From Acanthopleura granulata (lineage: Eukaryota; Mollusca; Polyplacophora; Chitonida; Chitonidae): a stretch of DNA of 64,000 bases. A program made the translations under genes and the position numbers. The notes under the pieces are model-generated. The model ran no database searches. It worked only from the letters and a program-made list of their open reading frames with translations, and had not been told where the DNA came from. Shown one piece after another: positions 1-45,855 of the stretch (position 1 is the stretch's first letter; every line of letters begins with the position of its first letter). The stretch is taken from assembly GCA_016165875.1 (NCBI GenBank), contig JABBOT010000005.1, forward strand, positions 3,126,692-3,190,691, written 5' to 3'.

Positions 1-1763
1 CGGGCATTTGTCACGGCTACATCCGCTAACTCTCTAATACCATACTTGCATATCGGAATAAAAATATTATGCATGGCGAATATAGGCAGTAATAAATGAT
101 ACTGGTTTTCTTTAGGAAATTTACAAAAACAATGCCTCTATATCATCTTTCTATTTAAATCATAATTGTTTCCAGAGAGCACTTTTTAGAAACTGTATAT
201 ATACAACGTCTAGGACATGTTTGTTTGTTTGTATTAACAGTCCGTCCAATACCTTTATACAAGGACCGGAACATGTGCGTGCATGCGTGTTTGCCCTAGC
301 GATTAACCATTCAAAGTTACACAGGCGTGTCAGATGGCTGATGAAAGTTTGATGCCGTTCCCTGGTCCTACTGGAAACAATAAAAGACTATGTTAACACA
401 GGCATAGCCGGAGAGCTTGTGCCAGCAAAGTCGTTACAGGAGAATAGGACAGAAATACAAGGCCCATGATATACCTGTGAGTGTATGCAGGCGGAGCGGA
501 GCTGCAGTCACGGCATACATGCTGAGCCAGGTCGATATTAACACGTATAAGCCTTATCTGTTGGAAAGGTGGAGGTTCAAACTGACGAGACCCCTGATAG
601 CCCTAAAGCACAGGCCTATACAGAGATCTAACTAGAGATACAGAGCTGATTAAGTGTGTGTGTATTGCTAACTGTACATCCCCCGTCCTCTCTGATTTCA
701 ATTACTATTACGCACAGATCATGCACTGCCCTTTGGAAGCTTGTCTCTTGCCCTTCGTCTTGGAGTTGATACGGGCAATAGATAATTAGCTCTGTTGATT
801 GACGGAATATGACATTGACTGTCAGAATACGTCCTTCCTAAATAACCGGAAATTGAATGCTGATTGTGCCTTTCTTCAATCACTTACTATTACTTATATA
901 CCCTCTTTATATATTTATAAGCTCTTGAGATTCCATTTCTTTCACCCAGTTCTAGCTGAATAATTTCTCCATCCACCATCTATATTTCTTCAAAATTATT
1001 TCTTCTGTTACTTAGTTCTGAAAATGCCTTTGTTCTGCAAAATACCTCAATTCTTCTGTTTGCCTTTTTTATTATTGTTATCTTTTTTTCACATTTTATT
1101 TATTTATTTTTGGCCCTTTGACATTTCTCTTTTCAATTGTTTAGTTTTTGACATTTATTTTTGCATGGCATGATTTCGTCGCGGCCTTACTTAGGTCGCC
1201 ACGATGTGAATATAATCTGGTTGATTTTAGTCACGAACATAATTCCGTTATACACGTATTATACGTGGTCGTGATTTCTTCCATCGGTTGGAGGTTTCGG
1301 AATTATCCTTATGTACCCGTGCAGTTGTGAGACCCCTCTGTCTTCAACAGTTTAATATCTAACTATGATTTTTTGACAGTCCTGTCTCCTGTTACATATA
1401 CATGTATTCCTTGCGAATCTTGTCCCCTAACATTCAAAATCGAGAGTCGGGTGATCACTGAGTATAGCAATTAGCCTGCAGATAATTAGGCAAGTAAAAG
1501 GCCATAAAGGGCTATGCTATACTTCCGACAGTTTTTTGTTTAGGGTGCTTCGACGATATTTAATCAAAATAAGAGTCATCAACTTGTCGAGTTTAATTAA
1601 TAACTATTGGCAAATATACTTCATTGGAGAAATACTTATTTCCAAAAAGGACTATAAAATTTCCAGACCAAAATTAAAACAAAATAAATTTAGGTCTATT
1701 GCGTCTTATCTTAACTGTTCACACAGGCAGGTATCAGGGAAAATGCAACTGCTGAAGGTTTAC
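1..1763. other. Intergenic, no gene recognised
   Basis: AT-rich sequence with T-rich runs around 1060-1140. Short open frames (for example 417-635 and 1148-1330) have no recognisable motif and no splice context. I see no RNA gene or repeat that I can name. Confidence 0.6.
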
Positions 1764-1902
1764 TTGTTTATTTCATTGGTGTTTTACGCCGTGCTCAAGA
1801 ATATTTCACTTATAAGACGGCGGCCAGTATTATGATGGGACAAAACCTGACAGAGTCTTGTGGGAAACCCACGACCATCCGCAGGTTGTTGGAAACTGCT
1901 TA
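1764..1902 (-). mobile_element. SINE-A copy, 5'-truncated
   Basis: Read on the minus strand, this matches the 3' half of the tRNA-derived SINE that recurs in the window: a CAACCTGCGGATGGTCGTGGG-like block, then GTCTTATAAGTGAAATATTC, then a CACGGCGTAAAACACCAAT-like tail running into an A/T-rich end. The tRNA-like head is absent. No clear target-site duplication was found. Confidence 0.75.
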
Positions 1903-3232
1903 ATATTTACACCATTCAGTCTGCTTAACATGTAAATCATCTGCATAAAAGGTTTTTTGAACCATCACAGCACACTCGAGAAATTAATAGGAAAATAAAT
2001 ATATCAGTGAATTTGGCATTATTGCTAATTGCTCATGCCTTGAATATGACAACATTACCACACGACGAAAATACAGACCATGAAACGTTTCACTACAAGG
2101 ATAATTTAAGTCTCACAGAGCAAGGGAATGCCACAGATCACTTCCACAAATTTCTGTACATGCATGCTTTTTTCCAGAGGTCATTTTATAGAACTTAAAA
2201 AGTATTCTGAATAAATTTACAATTTGAACAGAACATGAGAACTGCTTACGATAAACACAAAAAAATTCATTTGTTATACGCTTGTAATGATCTAACCTGA
2301 AATATCACTTGCATTTTGATTGGTTCAATCTTTCATCTAGAGCTGTCAAGAGGAAAGCAATCCATGCTTATGGGATAGAAAGGTTCAGTTCTTATAGATT
2401 TTTATTTTCACCAGTGTACGCAGACCGAATTTGGCAACCTCTATCATAGTCTTTGTCCCAACATTACGACGGCAAACAAGCACCTAACGGTTACGTAAAA
2501 GTTTGTAACCTATATATCCCTGCAAGCTCATCATTTTGTCACCCCTTTATGAAGCAAGGTATCTAAGCCTCAAGTCGGACATTTGTATACATATCTCACT
2601 CGTGAAGAATGAAGGGCTTTCCAAGTTGATAATCGTAGGACCCATTTCCATAACAACTTAAAACACCACTTTCGAAAGGAATTCGTAACAAATAATGTTA
2701 GCGGCTAGCATGTTATAGAGAGCAAGCAGTCATCAGTCTTCAGTGATGCAGAGTAAACAATCGATATTATAGGCAAGATATCCAATTTAGATTTCAAACG
2801 ATGTACGTGGACAATTTCAAGGTCGATTGTAAATGTATAGACATAGCTCAGTCGCGATTTAACAGCGACTGTTCATGAAAGCGCAGTGTTGAAGTAAAAA
2901 ACCCGGATGCTTATACATCCTCTGGTCCTGGGTTAAGTGGAAGTTGATACTACTACAGAACATGGCCACACATTGTAGAATTGAGAACTTGAAGATTGAA
3001 GGCATTTTGATTGAGCATCCTCGCCACACTAGTTTTTGAACCAATATTTTGTGAAGGATCTAATAAATTCTGCAAGGCAAGATTATGTAGGACCTTTATA
3101 GTATATTACTATCCAAATATATGGATGATTTACAATTTCAAAACTTCTTTCAAAAATCCCTTTTGACATAAAAACGACGTGGAAGGAGAGCCCTCTTTCT
3201 TCTCACACACAGGAGACCCCTCTTTCTTCTTA
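1903..3232. other. Intergenic, no gene recognised
   Basis: No convincing coding exon, RNA gene or repeat was seen. The open frames at 2007-2198 (+) and 2859-3044 (-) show no family motif. The 5' part of the Penelope-like relic that follows may begin somewhere here, but I cannot place its edge. Confidence 0.5.
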
Positions 3233-3860
3233 CACCAAGAATACAAGTATATTCAATACGCTATAAGGAAAGACAAATCAACTGTCATGAAGCCCGACGA
3301 AGGCAATGCAGTTGTGATTATATGGACAAAACGAACTGTCGCGCCTATACATAGTGTTCAACGCCCTGAACGGCGACTAAACGTCGACACCTACAGCCGC
3401 TAACTTAGTTCCGATGCAGAAAGAGAGAAAAAGATGCAAACTTTCTTGCATAACAAGGCTGAAATGTATGGAAAATGGATCCCGGATATTCCTTTCCTAA
3501 TGGTTCACAATTGTGGAATGTACCTAGATGTACGCCCTATTTTGTTACCAATAACTGTTAACAATTACGAACTTGCAAACTGTTTGGCTGAGATTCGGAA
3601 AGACCATAAAAAACATCCTGGCGCGATGCAAAGCAGTTTCAAGTGTTCTATGAATGGACACACTCCTAACTGTTGCACGATCTGTGCCGGACCAGCTTTT
3701 ATCGTCTTAACTCTGATCAAAAACCTTCCATTTTGTTGACGAATTTTGTACCTCTTTCTTGCATGAACTCGATAAAAGACATATGGAGTTAAGCTGATTT
3801 AGCGTTGGAATTCGACGGTGAATATTACAGGTTATAGGCATGCGCAACTGGGTCCAAGAT
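3233..3860 (+). pseudogene. Penelope-like retroelement reverse transcriptase relic
   Basis: Three blocks in order resemble the reverse transcriptase of Penelope-like elements. The first (3263-3325) reads KDKSTVMKPDEGNAVVI, like the family's 'KPADKGxAVV' start. The second (3533-3595) reads RPI...YELANCLAEI, like the 'RPIVSS...YxLAKYLAxIL' block. The third (3811-3855) reads FDGEYYRL, a stop, then ACATGS, where the family has 'FxxxxYxQxxGxAMGSP'. The blocks lie in different frames with stop codons between and inside them, so the copy is dead. No YxDD catalytic block or GIY-YIG endonuclease was found. The SINE at 4021 lies just downstream and may have cut it further. The blocks were matched from memory of the family, not by alignment. 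Confidence 0.55.
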
Positions 3861-4020
3861 TTTCCTCCGAACTGAAGAGTCCTGGAACACGAATGGATAA
3901 AACTGCGACTCAGACAGTATTAAGTTACTGATACACTATAAATTTCTATATGGTTATTTTATATCTACTTAAAATATACGGTGTATCAGAATTTTGTTTG
4001 CTTCGGATAAAACTGAAAAC

Positions 4021-4200
4021 CGTAGGAAGGTCCGCCAGCAACTGCGGATGGTCGTGGGTTTCCTCCAGGCTCTCCCCTTTTTCCTCCCACCATAAAGCAG
4101 CTGGCCGCCGTCGTATAAGTGAAATATTCTTCAGTACGGCGTAAATCATCAATCAAATAAATAAATTAATTAATAAATAAAAAGATAAATAAATAAATAA
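4021..4200 (+). mobile_element. SINE-A copy, 5'-truncated
   Basis: This is the 3' half of the SINE-A family: GGAAGGTCCGCCAGCAACTG, a GGATGGTCGTGGGTTTCC block, CGTCGTATAAGTGAAATATT, a CAGTACGGCGTAAATCATCAA tail and then repeated AATAAATA. The tRNA-like head is missing. Confidence 0.8.
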
Positions 4201-6382
4201 ACAGAGCTGAAAACTTTTTGCCATGGATTACTACCCACCCAGGGAGAATACTAAGGTGACAAAAATGCTATGATGTTACTTCCAGTAGACACCTTTTCTG
4301 CTTCAAAACAAATATGATGCCACCGAATTCTTCAAACAAATCATCTTTAGTCATTCCTCTCTAGATTTCACGAAGCAAGAGGATTCCAACGACTCCACAT
4401 CATGTTATCTGGAAATGGAAATTCTTCATCTACCAAATCTGACGGAAGGCCACTGAATTGTTTTCCCTGAAACTTAGTCCCTAGGAAGCACAAGACTATA
4501 CTTGTGTTTAACTCAGAGCAGCAGGTATGCAAACTTTTCCATTATTAAGTCAACCGCTTCCGATATCTATATTCAACCAGCAATATGAATATAGGCCGTC
4601 CCTGACAGATTCATCAACCAATTGATGAAAAACTATTTTAATGATTAAGCAATGAAACCGACTCAATTCGGTCTAGGCAAGAAAATGTTCCTCCTTGTGC
4701 GTCAATTACCCCCACTCCTCAAGGGCTTTTCCAAATGATATACCTTTTCCTAAAATTATATTTATGTTAGATGTTTGCTGTGTTACTGCCTCATATTTTT
4801 ATGCAACTAGGAAGATATACGTTGTAACGTTGTACATCAGATCCAGTGTAGACAATATAAAGCTCTAATTATATTTGACAAACCACACGACATCTGAAAG
4901 ACAGAATCAATGAACACACTTTTAGGTCTAATGGCATGCAAATGAAATGGCAATTTATAAATATTCTGTATTTTTTTAGCAATACATGGAGGTCGCTTGT
5001 TTTCCTTGTTAACCCAATGTTTCTGAATTTCAGCACTTTCAGCACAAGTAGAATATACAGCCAGCCTACTTTCCGTGACAGGTGCGTGGGCAATGGAATA
5101 AGATGTTTCTGAAAGCTTGGGCATTACAATGTATACGGCGCGCATTTGTTGTTACTCGTGTACATATATGTTGGCCTACTATGTATATATCCAAATTTTT
5201 TTCACGTATCATTCGTTGTAAGACGAGCATACCACATGGGTATGGATTCATGTCGTTATAAAGGAGATCGTTAGGAATCTGACATTCCATGCATGGGCAC
5301 TGATTCTGGTAAAATCACCAGCTGCTGTGAACGTTGTCACAGTTTAAACGCACCCATACCCTCCACCTTCCACCTATACCATGATACTGAGATCTAATAC
5401 GATGCATATACAGTCATAGTCTCCTTGGATTAAACATTTTTACAGCTTTTGGAATGATATATTCCTTTTATATATTTATTTTAAAATAAATTATATTCCT
5501 GCATAAACCGGGATTCTGATGCTTGACTAGACGTCCCAGAGGCCTGGTCCCTTTCCATTGTTTTTATCCTGTTGTGCACATATGTCCGCATGTCAAAGGC
5601 CGATGGTTTACCCTGAGATTATGTGAACAATCCGTGTGTGTATGCATGTGACTACAAAACATGCAGTAAAATATTAAATAAATCAATCAAATTCAGTCTA
5701 ACATACACTTAATACATGTGGGAGTTTATTACAATCCACCGAATCATTATTTTCAGGAAGAACATTGTTGTATTCGTTGTCGTATGTTGTATAAAGACTC
5801 TGACCTCATTTATGTTATAGATCTCTTAGGTGTACCCCCGAATAAACAATATAGTATCATTTGGCCGAGGTATCTTCTGACGCGGCATCTACTACGCCAA
5901 GCGGTAACTGTGAGTTTAGCCTGTGTAAATACCATTGAGAATCCTTCTCTTGAGCACTGTAGTACATCTAGTTGCATGCAAGCAGTAAACAAGAAAAATC
6001 TCGCCTTTTACAGGCCTACAGGAAATTTCTCTAGTCAATGTGGTCTCCATATACGCGATGAGCACCATGCGCGGCCATACTGGTACGCACTATATACATA
6101 GGCTATTAGCGTATAACGGTATACGAAATAGAACCATCCTAATGTAGCTTATGTATAAGGCGAGAACAGTTTTCTGGCTAAATGGGCCAGCGAGACCCTG
6201 GTCGATGCTTCTTTATTTAGCGACATACTCATGTGAGAACGCCAATCTTGGCCGGTATATGATAGCATACTATCTACATGCGTCATCTTACCGCAATATA
6301 TCGAATAATAGACCGATATGAAAATGCATGGGGGCGTCCATTTACATATCGCGAGGACGTTGAGTCTTTCGAGACATAAAGT
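4201..6382. other. Intergenic, no gene recognised
   Basis: Nothing here could be assigned. A 127-codon open frame at 5718-6101 (+) is the longest in the stretch. It has no recognised motif, no matching splice sites and unremarkable composition, so I treat it as chance. The overlapping minus-strand frames at 4837-5290 are likewise unassigned. Confidence 0.5.
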
Positions 6383-6394
6383 CTCTGCAAAATA

Positions 6395-6623
6395 TTTATT
6401 TATCTATTTGATTGGTGTTACTCAAGAACATTTTACTTATACGACGGCGGCCTTCATGGTGGGAGGAAACCGGGCAGAGCCCGGGGGAAACCCACGACCA
6501 TCCGCAGGTTGCTAGAGGACCTTCCCACGCACGGCTGGAGAGAAAGCCAGCACGAGCAGCGACAACATTGGCAAGAGACACGAGATAATAACGCCGCATT
6601 GGCGTTCTAGCCAGGGAGCCCCC
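6395..6623 (-). mobile_element. SINE-A copy with 12-bp target-site duplication
   Basis: This is a minus-strand SINE-A copy that includes a degenerate tRNA-like head (near 6600) and the shared 3' tail (ATACGACGGCGGCC and AATATTTATTTATC on the plus strand). It is flanked by the exact direct repeat CTCTGCAAAATA at 6383-6394 and 6624-6635. That repeat fixes both ends and shows insertion by target-primed retrotransposition. Confidence 0.88.
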
Positions 6624-6635
6624 CTCTGCAAAATA

Positions 6636-9440
6636 GGATGATGAGATGGATATTTGTTTGTTAGCGTAGGGTTAACGTGGCTTTAAGCACATAAGTTTCA
6701 TTGTGTCTCCCGACTGCAGTCGGCTCCAGTGTCGATATAATTCTAGTGCTGCCTCACTGGACACCAGACATGACACCTCCAGTATAGGCTAGTGGCACAT
6801 GGCGAACCAGCACTTATTGTATGCATTTCATTATCCCTTATGCTGGTAAATGTGATAAGAAGTTTCTAAAATTTAGCCTATGTATGTAGACTGCACTCTA
6901 CATTATTGTTTCACCAGAATTGCAGAATTTGCCTAAAATATGGCTTTATACATGTTCGAGTATCACTGTAAACTATTCAGCTTTTGGAGCTGTTTCTGAA
7001 GCATCCATTAATAAAATTCATATATACTGAAAATCTGACTTTGGAGACAGGTATGTTACTTTATCTATAGTTGAAAAATGTGTTCAGATATGCCTTTCTG
7101 CCACAGTAGAATAATGCAGGCAATTTTATAGCTATAGTCGCAACATTTTGAACACCCAACAATTTACCCATCGACATTTTGACCACCATGAAGGCAGACG
7201 TTTCCCACGCAGGTAACACTTTTCCCAGCATGATGAGAGTTTCCCCACCATAAGGCATTGACCCTTCACAACATGCAGACATTTTCCTCAGCATGCGCAC
7301 ACATTCCTCGACCTACAGACTCTGTTCTCCGTAACACATCTGTCGCTCAGAAACTATTTAAACCAAACAATTAGGTTTGTCATTGTGCACATTAACATAA
7401 ACACTTGTTTCATATGAAAATAATTACTTTTTAAATTCATGTTTTCGCATCATTTTTCTGCTGCTTGCATGTACAGTTGTATCCAAGTCATGTGTAGCTG
7501 ACAAATGATAATTTATTCATGACGCATTATATTTAGAAAATATAGATTTACCCGCTATGTCCACTGCTGGTGGTAAAAATAAGCTGTCAACGACGCTCGG
7601 GTAACCCGGCATGTGCAGCGAAAGTTCGTTGAATACCACTTGCCTTCCATCAGTATTGTGTAGGGCCCTACCATAACATAACATTTGTCAATAACTTTTC
7701 AAAAGGTGGTTTACTTCTTTCCTTCTCCCATAGCACTGTCAGAAATTGTGGAAGTGAAAAATTTGGGGGTTAAAAAGAAAAAGAAGAAAAACAGAGACAG
7801 AACAAATAAAACAATTCTGCCCAACACCGCGATGGAAACCACTCCGCGGTCATTGCTCTATCCTGTGACGACTGAACACATGCCAGACTAATCCTAAACT
7901 ATGTCACGGTTACAGTAAGAGTGACGATATATATGTATTACTTAGGCCGAACAAACACGCAGCTCTTTACCAGTTCTGCGACGAAAAAATTGTGTCAGCA
8001 GAAGCCTAGCTTCGTATTTACAGGCCTACTTGAATGTGTTGATTTACGGCTCATGACATGTAGGGGAGATAACTTTGCGATGACCTCTAAGTTAAAGGGA
8101 GCTTCTGATTTACTAAGTGGGCAAGTTCAACCGAACACAGGGCATTTGTTTAAATTTCTTGAACAGAATGTTGACTTATTGGTTTTGTGTAAGTGATAGT
8201 TTGGATCTTCTTTCATTCATTGGACTAATACAGAGCAAAATATGAAGCATAATTATAAAAGATTGTAAGCAATAACTTCTCCCAATTATCATGGCGGGAA
8301 AGTTGTGCAATGACCCATGTGGAAAACGAAAGGTGAATGTGGGATAGGCCTACGTGTCACTGTCATACTGAAAGCTACACAACTTTGTCAACGTGAGGAC
8401 CTCTCTTTCAGTTCGGGCTGTTGCATAAGCATTTATCCAAACTTTTTGCGTGATGTCGGATGTTTACAGAAAACCATTTGCTGTAGGGAGTTTTGTAAAA
8501 TTAACTGCATATTGTGGGTTGGGACAACAACAACAATATAATATTAGGTAGACCTACTTATATGTGCTCCTGTAGGTCGAACTAAAAAAACCTAGCGTGC
8601 AACTTTGGGTTGCTGTCATTTGGTAGAATCATAATCAAAGAGTGACTTCAGTTCATTGAAGAAATGACAGAATTGTCAGTCACAGACCGAGACATCAACC
8701 TTGTCTTTACAACAGCCAATTAGTCAAGTCAGGACAGACACAGGTTTATTATTCATAATAAATGCTTAGAAAGACATTGACACATGAAATGACGATTAGC
8801 AAAAGGTTCAAAATTGAGAATGACATTCCTTCAGATTAAGAGGTATTGTAAAGTACATTTGTTTGTAGGACTTGGTGGGAAAAAACAGACGGTGGCACTT
8901 GTTTGGTTTCCCATAATATACTGTAATCTCAATTTGAGAGGCTGTGATGAACTCTAGATGGACTGAAAGTGCTGAAAGATTGCTCGCTTACCACCATAAT
9001 AATGCAGTGTATATATCACATTTGGGAGAGTCTTTCAGTTACTTGCCACAATGCCGGGTGGTTTACTCCAGCACATAAACTTTGACGCCATGCTAGAAAT
9101 CGTAATTCTGGAGCATGTCGTTAAACAAAAATCAAAGAACTAAAGCAAAAAGGACATTTGATAAAAGTTGGCATGTATTGTTGACATTTTCTTTTAGACA
9201 GTGCAATGTAGGTGATGAAAAATTTATCTCAGGCGCAGATTGTCATTTAGTATCATTTATATATTCCTCTGATATATCTGTATACATCTACATTGTAGTT
9301 TCTCCTTATAATTTCCGTTATTGTGATGTCCTTGTTGGAATATGCATGTAGATACATCAGTCTTATTACTGGCTTGTGATGTGTGTCTGTTTACAGTTTG
9401 TGTATATTTGAGTGAGACAGCCTCCCACACATAAACCACA
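6636..9440. other. Intergenic and RAD50 upstream region
   Basis: No separate gene was recognised. The RAD50 promoter and 5' UTR must lie in the right part. A pyrimidine-rich stretch ending TTTACAG at 9396, 44 bases before the RAD50 start codon, could be the acceptor of a 5' UTR intron; this is inference. Short open frames here (for example 7685-7891, 7921-8196, 8317-8541) have no motif. Confidence 0.5.
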
Positions 9441-43758
<34,318 letters not shown>

Positions 43759-44329
43759 GTGGTGTCTGAAAAATGATGTCTTTTATGTACATGTCCAAAG
43801 TTGATTTTCGTGGAGAGTTTATCAAATGCAAATAAGAATAATAAGACAAATTGTTGTGTGGAGTAATTCTGTTACACTATGATTTGGCTGACTTGGATGA
43901 TTTTTATTTTTGAGGGAAAAGATGTTAGCGACCAGTCAAGAGTTCAAGAAGACCTTTGTGTACATGTACATATATAAACCATTGATGCTTTTGTGTATCG
44001 GGCATTTATATTCCCTCAAAGTCACAGTGGTAAACGCCGTGCGTAAAATTAATCCTCCCAAATTTAGCTCCACTAAAAAAATCTGTGGTTTAGGAGGAAT
44101 CATTTAAAATTGTTATTTTTATTTTTGCTATAAAAATGATGCTGAGATAATAACTTGGGGATCAAACACAAAGAAGACTTAAAATTACAACTACAGTGAA
44201 CCTGAGACGTCAAATTGGCCAATTCCTGTGTGTGCTCTGATTGAAGGCTGGCTAATAATCTCTGCCACATTCCTGTGATAGCTTATAGTGCAAGAAATGC
44301 TGATGTGACATGTGCATTTGAACTGAGGG
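43759..44329. other. RAD50 3' region
   Basis: No AATAAA signal is present just after the stop. The first good signals are in the SINE tail near 44595 and at 45109-45114. A candidate terminal RAD50 exon lies at 43929-43977. No other gene was seen. Confidence 0.5.
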
Positions 44330-44609
44330 GGTGGGGTGGAGGGGTGGCCTCCATGGCTCAGTAGGTTAACACGCCAGTGTAGCGCAATGACTCAAAAGCC
44401 TCCCACCAATGCGGTTGCTGTGAGTTCAAATCCAGTTCATTCTGACATCCTCTCTGGCCATACGTGGGAAGGTCTGCCAGCAAACTGCGGATGGCCGTGG
44501 GTTTCAGTTGGGCTCTACCTGGTTTCCTCCCACCATAAAGCTGGCCGCCACCGTATAAGTGAAGTATTCTTGAGTGCGGAGTAAAACACCAATCAAATAA
44601 ATAAATAAA
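44330..44609 (+). mobile_element. SINE-A, full length, with 12-bp target-site duplication
   Basis: The head is GGCCTCCATGGCTCAGTAGG, with B-box-like GTGAGTTCAAATCC, body CATACGTGGGAAGGTCTGCC and tail CGTATAAGTGAAGTATTCTT followed by AATCAAATAAATAAATAAA. The exact repeat TTGAACTGAGGG lies at 44318-44329 and 44610-44621. The extra G-rich 5' bases (GGTGGGGTGGAGGGGT) precede the tRNA-like start. Confidence 0.93.
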
Positions 44610-44621
44610 TTGAACTGAGGG

Positions 44622-45681
44622 CAGCAGAGACACATTCTGTTAGCACAGATACCTGTAGTAATGTAATATTACACCATATGAACCTCGGTAATAGAAGAGT
44701 GTCAGTGATAGTTTAGTTTGTACCGGTGGCTTTTCACGTATCTGAAGACTAACTCCCCCCCCCCCTTTATTTGCTAATTTGGAACAAAACTATGCACTAG
44801 AATTGCTTGTAGTGAAGAGATGTATTTTTTATTCAAAGTTGGACATTAGTTTTACTGAGCACGGGAACTCAGGAGGTTGCCGATCAACTGCCAAGACACA
44901 CATGACATGTTGCCAAGACTCATAATCGAGAATGTCTACACAAAATTTTCACTTCTTTCAAGGAGTACTTTCCCTATGCATGATCTGACAAAATTCTTCT
45001 TTTAGCTGAAGACATTTGCTGGACCTTGTTCTAAGCACCAGCTTTCTTCATGAAGTACAATACTACATGTGTGGTGGTGTAATTTCTCTAGACTTCAGTA
45101 CCTGGCTCAATAAACACTGACAGTGGGTAGAAAATAGCCAACAAAGTGCTAAATATGCTCTAGCTCTGCATGTAGATATACAGCCCTTTTTGGTGAACTT
45201 AAAAAAATTATAATTAATAACATTTTTTATCAGTTTGGAATGTTAAGAAATGCAATGTATTATTCAACGTCTGACAAAGGAGGACACAAAATTATGCCTC
45301 TTGATTTGGCTTCTGACAGTGTAAGTCTAGTGGCCAAGTGTCCCCTTGTACATGTGTTTATTTTTACCCCTGAGTTGGCAAAATTTAATGAAAAGAACAA
45401 CCATATGCAAGAACTATACAACAGTAAATACAAGCATGAAAGATTTATACTTTTTTCTGTCATTTATGTTAATTATAAATACATTAAATAATTTGGTGGT
45501 TATCTACAAAAAAAAATGCTTGCCTTTATTTTGGACTATCGTCAAATATCCATGGACCACTGCTATTTTGGTGAAATATGGTTATCAGAGCTTAACACTA
45601 ACTGTACCCAGTTTAGGGGAATATGATACCCTGTGTACATATATGTATCTTTTACGCCAAGACTGCCTGTGTACAGGAGAT
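44622..45681. other. Intergenic; AATAAA at 45109
   Basis: AT-rich with no recognised gene. CAATAAACACTG at 45109-45114 is the first canonical polyadenylation signal outside a repeat downstream of RAD50 and could end its transcript. The open frames at 45240-45684 show no motif. Confidence 0.45.
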
Positions 45682-45692
45682 TAGAGGAATCT

Positions 45693-45844
45693 GTTTATTC
45701 ATTTATTTGATTGGTGTTTTATGTCATACTCAAGAATAGTTCACTTGTATGACGGCGGCCAGCATTATGATGGGAGGAAACCGGGCAGAGCCTGGGGGAA
45801 ATCCACGACCATCTGCAGGTTGCTGGCAGACCTTCCCACTTACA
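45693..45844 (-). mobile_element. SINE-A, 5'-truncated, with 11-bp target-site duplication
   Basis: A minus-strand copy of the 3' half: GTTTATTCATTTATTTGATT at the tail end, GACGGCGGCCAGCATTATGA, then CAGGTTGCTGGCAGACCTTC. The exact repeat TAGAGGAATCT lies at 45682-45692 and 45845-45855. It is close to the family consensus, so probably young. Confidence 0.93.
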
Positions 45845-45855
45845 TAGAGGAATCT

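Noticed and set aside
5718..6101. 127-codon open frame as a gene
   Set aside because: No recognisable motif, no signal peptide or domain pattern, and no splice partners or polyadenylation context.
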